Origin: an uncultured Lachnospiraceae bacterium
Lineage (GTDB): Bacteria; Bacillota; Clostridia; Lachnospirales; Lachnospiraceae
Length of the DNA stretch: 64,000 nucleotides
Direction of reading: 5' to 3'
Assembly (NCBI GenBank): GCA_910580015.1
Contig: CAJTVT010000007.1
Location: forward strand, 1 to 64,000
Numbering within the stretch: position 1 is the first letter of the stretch; each line of letters opens with the position of its first letter. The notes under the pieces are model-generated. The model searched no databases. It worked only from the letters and a program-made list of their open reading frames with translations, and was not told the DNA's origin. This document shows positions 1-6,784 of the stretch, in pieces. The position numbers and the translations under genes were made by a program.

Positions 1-404
1 ACAATAATATCTGCATACTTCTTAAAATTGACTGTCTGCATTTGTAACACTTCTACTTTTAATTGTTCTATTGCTGTCAAAGAAGCTGTTAGCTGCTCTA
101 TCTTCCCCCGTATGTCATCCGCCTGCTCGGTAAGAGCGTTTGCAACATCCATCGGTGTTTCTAAAGAAATTAGGCGCTTCTTTATATCATCCAAAGAAAA
201 TCCTAATGATTTCAAGGACACAATCTGATGAAGTGTAACGAAATCTTTATCTGTATAAAGCCTGCGCCCACCCTCACTTTCCGCTGATGGAGAGAGTAAC
301 CCCTCTTTGTCGTAATATTGCAAAGTTCGAACCGTTACGTTCATTTTCTTGGCAACTTCTCCAACTGTCATATATCCATCTGGAATTGCTCTGTATTTTG
401 CCAT
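1..404 (-). CDS. MerR-family transcriptional regulator (C-terminus beyond window)
   Basis: The minus-strand frame begins MAKYRAIPDGYMTVGEVAKK and continues through NVTVRTLQYYDKEGLLSP and GGRRLYTDKD, the classic MerR winged helix-turn-helix. It is followed by a helical dimerisation region rich in Leu, Ile and Glu that runs off the left edge. The ATG at 404 has an AGGAGGTG ribosome site about 5 nt upstream. About 134 residues are present, so the effector or C-terminal part is missing and the inducer cannot be told. It is transcribed in the same direction as the ABC exporter at 636-3364, with a 230-bp gap holding a hairpin, so co-transcription is uncertain. MerR proteins act at promoters with long spacers; family assignment is secure, target is not known. 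Confidence 0.9.
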   Translation of the reverse strand, partial: MAKYRAIPDGYMTVGEVAKKMNVTVRTLQYYDKEGLLSPSAESEGGRRLYTDKDFVTLHQIVSLKSLGFSLDDIKKRLISLETPMDVANALTEQADDIRGKIEQLTASLTAIEQLKVEVLQMQTVNFKKYADII

Positions 405-542
405 AGTCCTTCACCTCCTGAAATATATAATAAATCATTACGCAGCGTCACAAGCAAGACCTTTTCGAAAAATATTAAGGCGCAGAAGCTCTCTCCTCCA
501 AACAAACGCATTGCGAAATATAAAAAAATGATGTGCGTAGAA

Positions 543-570
543 AATGACCACACATATCCGCATGGTCATT
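543..570 (-). terminator. Hairpin downstream of the ABC exporter operon
   Basis: A perfect 8-bp inverted repeat (AATGACCA / TGGTCATT) has a 12-nt loop. Read on the minus strand it is followed by TTTTC, so it could terminate the 3364 to 636 operon. The T-tract is short and the stem AT-rich, so it may instead be an operator near the MerR gene. Confidence 0.4.
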
Positions 571-635
571 CCTGGCACTTTATTTTAGATAGTTAAGTTG
601 TGTACTTGACAAGATAGCTGTTTATTCAAAATGAA

Positions 636-1250
636 CTATTTATGTTCCCGAATCAAAATTCCTCCTATCAGCAATACAAGTGCTGAAGCAGACATCACAG
701 GGATAAATCCAAATTCTTCCTTCATCATCTGAAACAAAGCGAGTTTTCCAAGATATTTGGAGGCCCCGATATTTGCTATAAAATAAAGCACGGAAACCAT
801 ATATCCCAATACAACTTGATTGGTTATGGCACTGACAAAAAATCCAATACTGCCCAGAAAAAGAATCTCAACAACGGAACCCAGCCACAATTTCCCCATG
901 GGAAAAGAGCTTCCTCCCTGTTTCAAAACATAGACAAACACTGTCACCACTACCATAAGCAATACAACAGCTTCCAACACTCGTATCAGGTAAAGCTTCC
1001 ACATAGGCATCGCTTTTGACTGCTCCAGCAACCAGATTTCTCGGTTCTGTTCTGGCATAAACAACGGCGTCAAAAGAAGGATCCCAGCGAAGGCAAAATA
1101 CATTTCCATCACCTTTGCCGCCTGGGAAGCATTTAAATTTCGAAAACTTACAAAAAAAACAGACATCAGACAGAACAAGACAAGCAGTAGTATATGAGGT
1201 GCATACTGCCTGCGGGCAAAACTACCTCCTGCGCTTAAATATCTTTCCAT
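636..1250 (-). CDS. ABC-2 type transporter membrane protein
   Basis: A 204-aa hydrophobic protein with about six predicted membrane segments and no soluble domain; no catalytic motif. It is the last gene of a three-gene operon with the permease at 1222-2466 and the ATPase at 2471-3364. The start MERYLSAGG is chosen because GAAGGAG lies 9 nt before the ATG at 1250; an upstream in-frame ATG lacks a ribosome site. It overlaps the upstream permease gene by 29 bp, implying translational coupling. Together with the upstream permease it probably forms the membrane channel of an export or self-protection system. The substrate is not evident. Confidence 0.75.
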   Translation of the reverse strand: MERYLSAGGSFARRQYAPHILLLVLFCLMSVFFVSFRNLNASQAAKVMEMYFAFAGILLLTPLFMPEQNREIWLLEQSKAMPMWKLYLIRVLEAVVLLMVVVTVFVYVLKQGGSSFPMGKLWLGSVVEILFLGSIGFFVSAITNQVVLGYMVSVLYFIANIGASKYLGKLALFQMMKEEFGFIPVMSASALVLLIGGILIREHK

Positions 1251-2466
1251 ATATGGTATCTCCTTCCCTGCGTTTTTTCTCATAAATAACAACAGTGACC
1301 GCTATGGCTGCCAGCGCAAGCCCAAAATAAAACCCTCGATTTATAAAAAATTCTTTTCGCTGCAACCAAAATTCGGTTGTATCTCCAAGTGTATTCCACC
1401 TGGCAACCAACTTTAGTCCGAAATCTCCTGTCAATGTCATGGAAGAAAATAAACTTGCGACTGCCCAAAATACCTGAATAAAAATAGAAAGCACATTCTC
1501 TGTAAGCTCTGTTATGAAAAAAGAAACTGCCAAAACCGTCATAATCTGGGGCAGCAACCACACAACACTGTATTTAAAAAATGCTAAGACGTCCGGAGCA
1601 ACGCCGATGGATGTTGCGTGATACTGGTAAGGCATCTGCATCACAAAGATTGTGAGCACCACCGGTAAAAATGCCATACTGACATTGGCAAGATACCGGC
1701 TTGCAATTATCTGAAATGCAGAAATTTTGTGGGCATACACCACCTGGGACACCTGTGCGCGCTTATCTCTCAGACAACGAGTAACCCCCAGAAAAATAGG
1801 CAACACAGCGAGAATAATTCCCGCATAATCGCAAAACAACCTTGCCACGGCGCCAGTAATCTTATCCTTATCACATAGAGCTTCAAATTCCTCCTTTGCC
1901 TGCTCATAGGTCATCGGGACAGAAACCCCAGCCTCCAGAACTTCCTTTCGATAAGAACTCCCTGCACCCAGAATTTCGCATACTTGTTCCATATAACCGG
2001 AAAAATCATCGTAGCTTAACCCCTCTTTGGGAACAACGGAATATTCGATCTGAGACCTCATAGCCCCCTGTATATTGCTCCGATCATAATTGGCAAAATG
2101 GCGTTGCATCTCCTGGAGTGTCTGATCCCAGTTCTTCCCAGTACATGCCTCCACAATGGACTTGATTTCTGTCTCTTCCTGCTGATTTAACGTCACACCT
2201 CTATAAAATCCCATTGGATAGGTGGCAAAGGAATTATGATATACCTCCATCACCAGTCCAGCCAGTGTTTTTTCCATCACTGCCAAAGGCTCATGACTGC
2301 TGACAGTTCCATAATTTTCCTGTCCTGGTTCTGGTTGCTTTATACTTTCAACAAGCTCACTGCCAAGCTGACTGGTGAGAAACAGAACAAACACCACTAC
2401 ATAAATATAATACACCATGCTCTTTAAAATCTGCTTGCATTCTTTCAAAACTAATGTCCCAAACAT
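1222..2466 (-). CDS. ABC-2 type transporter permease with large extracytoplasmic domain
   Basis: A 414-aa protein with one N-terminal membrane segment (about residues 13-33), a roughly 180-residue soluble segment, then five or six C-terminal membrane helices. This layout is typical of ABC-2 permeases used in peptide or antibiotic export. The start MFGTLVLKE follows the ATPase stop by 4 nt and has GGGGG-TAGGAG just before it; an upstream ATG (MKGGRS) is possible. The C-terminus is basic (KKRREGD, FKRRR) and cytoplasmic. Membership of the operon 3364-636 is clear; the cargo is unknown. Confidence 0.75.
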   Translation of the reverse strand: MFGTLVLKECKQILKSMVYYIYVVVFVLFLTSQLGSELVESIKQPEPGQENYGTVSSHEPLAVMEKTLAGLVMEVYHNSFATYPMGFYRGVTLNQQEETEIKSIVEACTGKNWDQTLQEMQRHFANYDRSNIQGAMRSQIEYSVVPKEGLSYDDFSGYMEQVCEILGAGSSYRKEVLEAGVSVPMTYEQAKEEFEALCDKDKITGAVARLFCDYAGIILAVLPIFLGVTRCLRDKRAQVSQVVYAHKISAFQIIASRYLANVSMAFLPVVLTIFVMQMPYQYHATSIGVAPDVLAFFKYSVVWLLPQIMTVLAVSFFITELTENVLSIFIQVFWAVASLFSSMTLTGDFGLKLVARWNTLGDTTEFWLQRKEFFINRGFYFGLALAAIAVTVVIYEKKRREGDTIYGKIFKRRR

Positions 2467-2470
2467 GCTC

Positions 2471-3364
2471 CTACCCCCTTTCATTGCCTGCTTGGGCAGG
2501 TGCATGGTGCATCAGGTACATATAGGCATCTTCCACATCTGGTGAACCTGGCTTCGCCCCTTTCACCGGACACTCCTCTGACACAATTTTGATATTTGCC
2601 GTACTGCCATTCGTCAAAATCCCAGTAACCAAAAAACGCTCTTGTATGCTAGGCAGTTCCATAGTGGAGACCTCCATCGTAAAAACCTTTCCCTTTACAG
2701 CTTCCAGCAAATTGGAAACTGTTCCACGATACAGAATTTCCCCCTGATTCAACACGGCAATATTTTCACAGGTAGCCTCAATATCTCCCACAATATGAGT
2801 AGACAAAATAACAATTCGGTCCTTAGCAATCTCACAGAGTAAGTTGCGAAACCGCACCCGTTCTTCTGGATCCAGTCCCGCCGTAGGTTCATCCACCACT
2901 AGAATCCTTGGATCATGAATGATTGCTTGAGCAATGCCAAGTCTGCGCCTCATGCCCCCAGACATTGCTTTCACCTTTGTCTTGTGCTGATTTCCAAGAT
3001 TTACTTTTTCCAGCATTTTTGGCACCAGCTCTACCCGTTCCTTTTTCTTCATACCTGAAAGCACAGCCAGATAGTCCAATGCTTCGTATGCGCCCATATT
3101 TCCATACATAGAAAAATCTTGCGGCAGATACCCCACCATCTGTCGTACTTTCTGACACTGCTCTACTGGGACCCCACACAATTTTACTTCACCACTACTC
3201 TTTTTTGTCAAAGTGGTAAGAACCTTCATCAGCGTAGTTTTGCCTGCACCATTAGGACCCAACAGCCCGAACATTCCCTGGCTAATCTTAAGATCCACAT
3301 GCTTTAATGCTTGTTTTTTTCCGAAATTCTTCGATAAATCACAAATCTCAATTGTAATGCCCAT
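2471..3364 (-). CDS. ABC transporter ATP-binding protein
   Basis: A 297-aa ATPase. Visible motifs are Walker A GPNGAGKTT (residues 36-44), Q-loop (YLPQDFSMYG), ABC signature MSGGMRRRLG, Walker B LVVDEPTAGLDP and the switch His in STHIVGD. The C-terminal 80 residues form an accessory domain as in drug and peptide exporters (CcmA/NatA-like group). GAGAGAGGAA precedes the ATG at 3364. It is first in the exporter operon and probably energises the two permeases downstream. The operon lies next to an OmpR-type two-component system (4759-6605), with a matching direct-repeat site in its promoter, suggesting a sensed substrate such as an antimicrobial peptide. Confidence 0.92.
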   Translation of the reverse strand: MGITIEICDLSKNFGKKQALKHVDLKISQGMFGLLGPNGAGKTTLMKVLTTLTKKSSGEVKLCGVPVEQCQKVRQMVGYLPQDFSMYGNMGAYEALDYLAVLSGMKKKERVELVPKMLEKVNLGNQHKTKVKAMSGGMRRRLGIAQAIIHDPRILVVDEPTAGLDPEERVRFRNLLCEIAKDRIVILSTHIVGDIEATCENIAVLNQGEILYRGTVSNLLEAVKGKVFTMEVSTMELPSIQERFLVTGILTNGSTANIKIVSEECPVKGAKPGSPDVEDAYMYLMHHAPAQAGNERG

Positions 3365-3397
3365 ATGACATTCCTCTCTCTCAATTTATTTTCTCAT

Positions 3398-3432
3398 AGT
3401 ATAGAAAGAATTTATCTACGAATTTCCTACAA
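3398..3432 (-). promoter_or_regulatory. Promoter and OmpR-type direct-repeat site of the ABC exporter operon
   Basis: On the minus strand a TATACT -10 (3398-3403) has no good -35. In the -35 position sit two direct repeats, TTGTAGGAAAT and TCGTAGATAAAT (3410-3432), with an 11-bp period. That is the arrangement OmpR/PhoB-type regulators bind when they activate a promoter with a poor -35. The regulator encoded at 5940-6605 is the natural candidate. The site is read directly; the regulator assignment is inferred. Confidence 0.5.
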
Positions 3433-3490
3433 ATCTGTATTTTTTTACTTCCATTTTGCAATAAAACAAAAAGAACACTTATCAATTATG

Positions 3491-3656
3491 CTAGTGTAGT
3501 GACCGCATTATATTCAGCTAAACCTCCTTGTCTATCCGCCCATCTACTGCGTTGGATTTTCTATCCGTAGCCACCGCTACGCCGTCGAAAATCCGTCTTG
3601 TAGATGAGCAAATATTCTGCGGAGTTTTACCAGATATAATGCGGTCAATACACTAG
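3491..3656. repeat. Palindromic MITE-like element, family A, copy 1
   Basis: A 166-bp imperfect palindrome bounded by CTAGTGTA and TACACTAG ends, with long outer arms (GACCGCATTATAT / ATATAATGCGGTC) and internal arms GGATTTTC / GAAAATCC and CATCTAC / GTAGATG. It has no coding capacity. The core (CGTTGGATTTTCTATCC) recurs at 19324-19482, and in inverted and more diverged form at 25254-25418. It fills much of the 727-bp stretch between the exporter and the toxin-antitoxin cassette. Confidence 0.85.
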
Positions 3657-3709
3657 GTTACTTATCAACCATTTTATAATACTTTTTTGTTATTTTTATC
3701 TTCTTTAGA

Positions 3710-3738
3710 TTGGCTAATAACCTTTTTTATATTATAAT
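3710..3738 (+). promoter_or_regulatory. Sigma-A promoter of the HTH remnant / toxin-antitoxin cassette
   Basis: TTGGCT, a 17-bp spacer and TATAAT. It precedes the frameshifted HTH remnant at 3783 and, if transcription continues, the antitoxin-toxin pair at 4092-4589. No closer promoter to the antitoxin was seen. Confidence 0.55.
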
Positions 3739-3782
3739 AGTATTATCAAAAAAGAGAGGTGCATAATATCTATAATTTATAA

Positions 3783-3986
3783 AGACAATGAGGGAATCTT
3801 AATTCATATAAAAAAGATAGTGCTCGAAACAAAAACACTCAAAGAGAAATAGCTGACAAACCTGGCATCAAGCCACAAGGGTTTACAAAAATGTTAAACA
3901 AAAAGAATTTTGGATTTGAACATGCTAAAAAAATATTGGCCACTATAGGTTATGATTTAGTAGTTGATTTCAAACAGGCAACGTAG
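3783..3986 (+). pseudogene. Frameshifted small helix-turn-helix regulator remnant
   Basis: The second half reads TQREIADKPGIKPQGFTKML then NKKNFGFEHAKKIL and GYDLVVDF to a TAG at 3984. That is a compact Cro/XRE-like HTH domain in which a short recognition region is followed by a C-terminal beta strand. The N-terminal part (DNEGILIHIKKI) is in a different frame, so the gene is broken by a frameshift near 3825-3840 and the downstream part has no start codon. It lies between a sigma-A promoter and the YafQ-type cassette, so it may once have been a cassette regulator. A sequencing error could mimic the break. Confidence 0.6.
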
Positions 3987-4091
3987 GAAATCTAATTATG
4001 GAAAACGGTCTAAGCAAAACCCGATTTTATTACACATTCTGAATACCCACACCAAAACCAAACACAATAACCATGAAAGGAAGTGCAAACT

Positions 4092-4313
4092 ATGAGTAAC
4101 CGTGAATTAGCCAAAAGCCTAATAGACCAAATATCCGATGCCAAGCTGCTTTATGTTATTCCCTATCTGCAAGGTGCGTCCTTATCAGATGAAACACCAA
4201 ACAGCGAAACTTTAGAAGCCATGGCAGAGGTTCAGGCAATGATCGAAACTGATGCTGGAGAACACTTTGACGGCTCTACTTCTGATTTCCTTGCTATGCT
4301 GTCAGAGGAATAA
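4092..4313 (+). CDS. Type II antitoxin, RelB/DinJ-like
   Basis: A 73-aa acidic protein immediately upstream of a YafQ-like toxin, with 3 nt between stop and start. The ATG at 4092 is preferred over an in-frame GTG at 4083, because GAAAGGAAG lies 8 nt before the ATG. The N-terminal part is helical; the C-terminal part is acidic (METDAGEHFDGS-like composition, LSEE end), as expected of a segment that wraps around a basic toxin. A clear ribbon-helix-helix is not obvious, so the assignment leans on size, charge and position. Antitoxins of this type neutralise the toxin and repress their own operon. Confidence 0.7.
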   Translation: MSNRELAKSLIDQISDAKLLYVIPYLQGASLSDETPNSETLEAMAEVQAMIETDAGEHFDGSTSDFLAMLSEE

Positions 4314-4316
4314 GCT

Positions 4317-4589
4317 ATGTTAAAATTAAATGCCTCTACTAAATTCAAGAGAGATTATAAACTGTGTTTAAAGCGTGGGTATAATATGCAACTGCTTCAA
4401 GCCATCATTGATACCTTGCGTATTCCTGCATCATTACCAGTAAAAAACCGTGACCATAACCTATCAGGTAATCATGCAGGCGAAAGAGAGTGCCATATTG
4501 CCCCTGACTGGCTCTTGATTTACCGTGTCAATAATAACGAATTGTATCTTGTCCGTACTGGAACACACGCTGATCTACTCAATATGTAA
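4317..4589 (+). CDS. YafQ/RelE-family mRNA interferase toxin
   Basis: A 90-aa basic protein with the YafQ-type pattern: FKRDYKLCLKRGY near the N-terminus, a conserved loop KNRDHNLSGNHAGERECHI, then PDWLLIYRV and the C-terminal RTGTHADLLNM. Histidines in the HNL / ECHI region and near the C-terminus match catalytic positions of the ribosome-dependent YafQ ribonucleases. Length (about 90 aa) is normal and the frame intact, so the toxin is probably active. It follows the antitoxin stop by 3 nt. The cassette sits beside a palindromic element and an HTH remnant, consistent with an acquired module. Confidence 0.85.
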   Translation: MLKLNASTKFKRDYKLCLKRGYNMQLLQAIIDTLRIPASLPVKNRDHNLSGNHAGERECHIAPDWLLIYRVNNNELYLVRTGTHADLLNM

Positions 4590-4758
4590 TAATAGCCACT
4601 CCTCCTCAGGTGACGCTGAACTTTGTATTTTGCTGCATATTTAACACGCTGCGCCAATCCGCTGTATAATCTATCTGGGAGGAAAAAATAAATGCCATAT
4701 TTATGTGGTCTTCCAGTCATTAAGGCTTGAAACACTCAGTTTTGTAATACAAAGGGCG

Positions 4759-5952
4759 TCACCTGCTTTCCACTCCAACAGACAAGGTGGCTGCACTGAT
4801 GGCTCCCTGTTTGATGCTATTGCTAAGGGTGAGACATCCTCCATGATTCTCACAAAGCATTTTGCAAACAGATAATCCAATTCCAAAATGCTCCATATTA
4901 CCCTCTTCTTCGCTAAAATACGTATCCACACCGCTGCGCAACGCTCGGTCAGAAAAACCTGGTCCATCATCCTTGACAAACAAGGTAAAATCGCTTCCTG
5001 ACAAGGCCACTTCCACCTGAATCATTTGCACCGCATAACGCAGAGCATTGTTCAACAGATTTTCAAACACTTCGGTCAAAAGATTTACATCCAAAAGCAA
5101 ATTCTGTTCTGGTATTTTCGTGATTAAGTTGATTTTCGTGTCTACATTCTGGGAAATTCCCTGAACTACCGCCCCAAGCTGATCCATAATCTGTGAAACT
5201 CGCTGCCAACTCCCAGAAAGCTCCCATTTTTCCATCTTCTGTATGGTAGTCATTGTGGTGGAAAACCGAAGAAGACGTTCCTCCTGCTGATGCATTGTCT
5301 CAAGCTTTTCCAAAAGCATCTCCTCTGTCACCTTGCCTCTTGGCACATATTTTTGCAAAAATTCGGTATACCCCTGGATTACGGTCAAAGGTGTGCGGAT
5401 ATCATGGGCAAAGGCCGCATTGATCTTTCTCTGCTCCTCCTGCTGCTTCCACTGATCCCTTTTCATTTTCAGCATTGTTTTTCGCATCTGTTCAAATTCC
5501 TTGCAAAGCACCCCCATCTCATCCTGACTGCGCCAGGTAATCTCATGACTGCAATCTCCCATATTGATATAGTGCAACCCCTGTGTAATGGCCGAAACGG
5601 CCGGCTTTATTTTTTTCTCCAAAAATATTTTTCCCACAAGAGCGAAGCAAATCAGCAAGTATAAATAAAGACAGGAATTGTACAGAAAATTTACAAAAGT
5701 CAAAATCAGTTTTTCTTTTCCTCCAACTCCACGCCAGCTCCACACGCCCTCCCCCAGAGAATGAAATGTGATGGCTCTGTCATAGCGAAAAGCCACCACT
5801 TCGGTCCATGCCAGACAAAGATTCCTGGTAACCCAATATAATGCCCCTACGCCAAGCATTCCAATACACAGATAACATACCAGCGCTTTTACCAAAGATT
5901 TTTCCTGAAGAGAAATTCGAATCTTCTCTATATTTTCTTCTATCCAATCCAT
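4759..5952 (-). CDS. Sensor histidine kinase (HAMP-HisKA-HATPase)
   Basis: A 397-aa membrane kinase. Two membrane segments (about residues 20-43 and 84-108) enclose a short extracytoplasmic loop of about 40 residues. A HAMP-like linker, a HisKA dimerisation domain with the phospho-acceptor His183 in FAHDIRTPLT, and a HATPase domain with N box (ENLLNNALRYA), G1 (DDGPGFS) and G2 (FGIGLS) follow. It overlaps the response-regulator gene upstream by 13 bp, so the two are coupled. A small sensing loop is typical of kinases that detect cell-envelope antibiotics together with an ABC exporter, which is present at 636-3364. Confidence 0.93.
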   Translation of the reverse strand: MDWIEENIEKIRISLQEKSLVKALVCYLCIGMLGVGALYWVTRNLCLAWTEVVAFRYDRAITFHSLGEGVWSWRGVGGKEKLILTFVNFLYNSCLYLYLLICFALVGKIFLEKKIKPAVSAITQGLHYINMGDCSHEITWRSQDEMGVLCKEFEQMRKTMLKMKRDQWKQQEEQRKINAAFAHDIRTPLTVIQGYTEFLQKYVPRGKVTEEMLLEKLETMHQQEERLLRFSTTMTTIQKMEKWELSGSWQRVSQIMDQLGAVVQGISQNVDTKINLITKIPEQNLLLDVNLLTEVFENLLNNALRYAVQMIQVEVALSGSDFTLFVKDDGPGFSDRALRSGVDTYFSEEEGNMEHFGIGLSVCKMLCENHGGCLTLSNSIKQGAISAATLSVGVESR

Positions 5953-6605
5953 TTATAACCCACACCCCAGACCGTCTCAATATGCTTTTTGTTCTTGTCT
6001 ATTTTCTGTCGAATCCGCCGGATATGTTCAGCGATAATGGACGCATCGCCCTCACTGTCAAATCCCCGAACTCGTTCATAAATATGCTCCTTTTCAAACA
6101 CTTGCCCACTGTGGGTGATGAGAAGCTCCACAATAGAAAATTCGGTCCTCGTAAGTCCCACATCTTCTCCATCCAACAATGCCTGGTGGCCAGAAAAGTC
6201 CACCGTAAGATCCCCACTGATATAGACATTGACATTGGCGGTTTTGCGCTCCTCTCTGCGCAAATGTGCTTCCACTCTTGCCAACAATTCCTCCATTCCA
6301 AAGGGTTTTACAATGTAATCGTCACCCCCAGATTTAAATCCATTCACCCGATCCTGTTCTTCTGTGCGGGCTGTCAGAAATAAAATCGGACAATCTACAT
6401 AATCACGGATTTTTTCACAAACGGTATATCCGTCCATATCAGGCATATTCACATCCAAAAGAATCAAATCTGGTTGACATTTTAATGCTGCCATTGCCTC
6501 CATGCCATTTTTGGCTGTATACACCATATAATTCTCCAGTTCCAGGGATTCTTTTAGCAGACTGCGGATATCAGCTTCATCATCTGCCACAAGTATCTTC
6601 TTCAT
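5940..6605 (-). CDS. OmpR/PhoB-family response regulator
   Basis: A 221-aa two-domain regulator. The receiver domain shows acidic residues DDEAD, phosphorylation Asp51 (ILLDVNMPDMDG), a Thr in LFLTAR and a Lys in VKPFG. The C-terminal winged helix ends in the usual TVWGVGYKW. It is transcribed first, with its kinase overlapping at the 3' end. A direct repeat with an 11-bp period overlapping the -35 region of the ABC exporter operon (3410-3432) is a plausible target. A 12-bp inverted repeat lies in its own leader (6638-6676). Confidence 0.95.
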   Translation of the reverse strand: MKKILVADDEADIRSLLKESLELENYMVYTAKNGMEAMAALKCQPDLILLDVNMPDMDGYTVCEKIRDYVDCPILFLTARTEEQDRVNGFKSGGDDYIVKPFGMEELLARVEAHLRREERKTANVNVYISGDLTVDFSGHQALLDGEDVGLTRTEFSIVELLITHSGQVFEKEHIYERVRGFDSEGDASIIAEHIRRIRQKIDKNKKHIETVWGVGYKWIG

Positions 6606-6637
6606 AAAATCTTTCCTCCAGATCTATTTCATGTGCT

Positions 6638-6683
6638 CTCGGATTCTCGCAAAATCAAGAACAACGAGAATCCGAGAATACAT
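6638..6683 (-). repeat. Leader hairpin repeat, copy 1
   Basis: A perfect 12-bp inverted repeat (CTCGGATTCTCG / CGAGAATCCGAG) with a 15-nt loop, 33-78 nt upstream of the response-regulator start. The loop and right arm are nearly identical to 21614-21655, which precedes another minus-strand gene at a similar distance. The remaining part of 6606-6784 holds no gene. Confidence 0.6.
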
Positions 6684-6784
6684 TTTTCTAAACTATTATT
6701 TTTTAAAACCCTTCGCAGCCCATACGAATTTCACTGACTTTTCAACCAGTGTTTCCCTGTTTAAAGTATCTCATCCCTCAACCA

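Noticed and set aside
4590..4758. Gene between the toxin and the histidine kinase
   Set aside because: Frames here are short, lack ribosome sites and overlap the ends of real genes.
5841..6383. 180-aa plus-strand frame over the two-component genes
   Set aside because: It is antisense to conserved receiver, HTH and kinase motifs and has no ribosome site.
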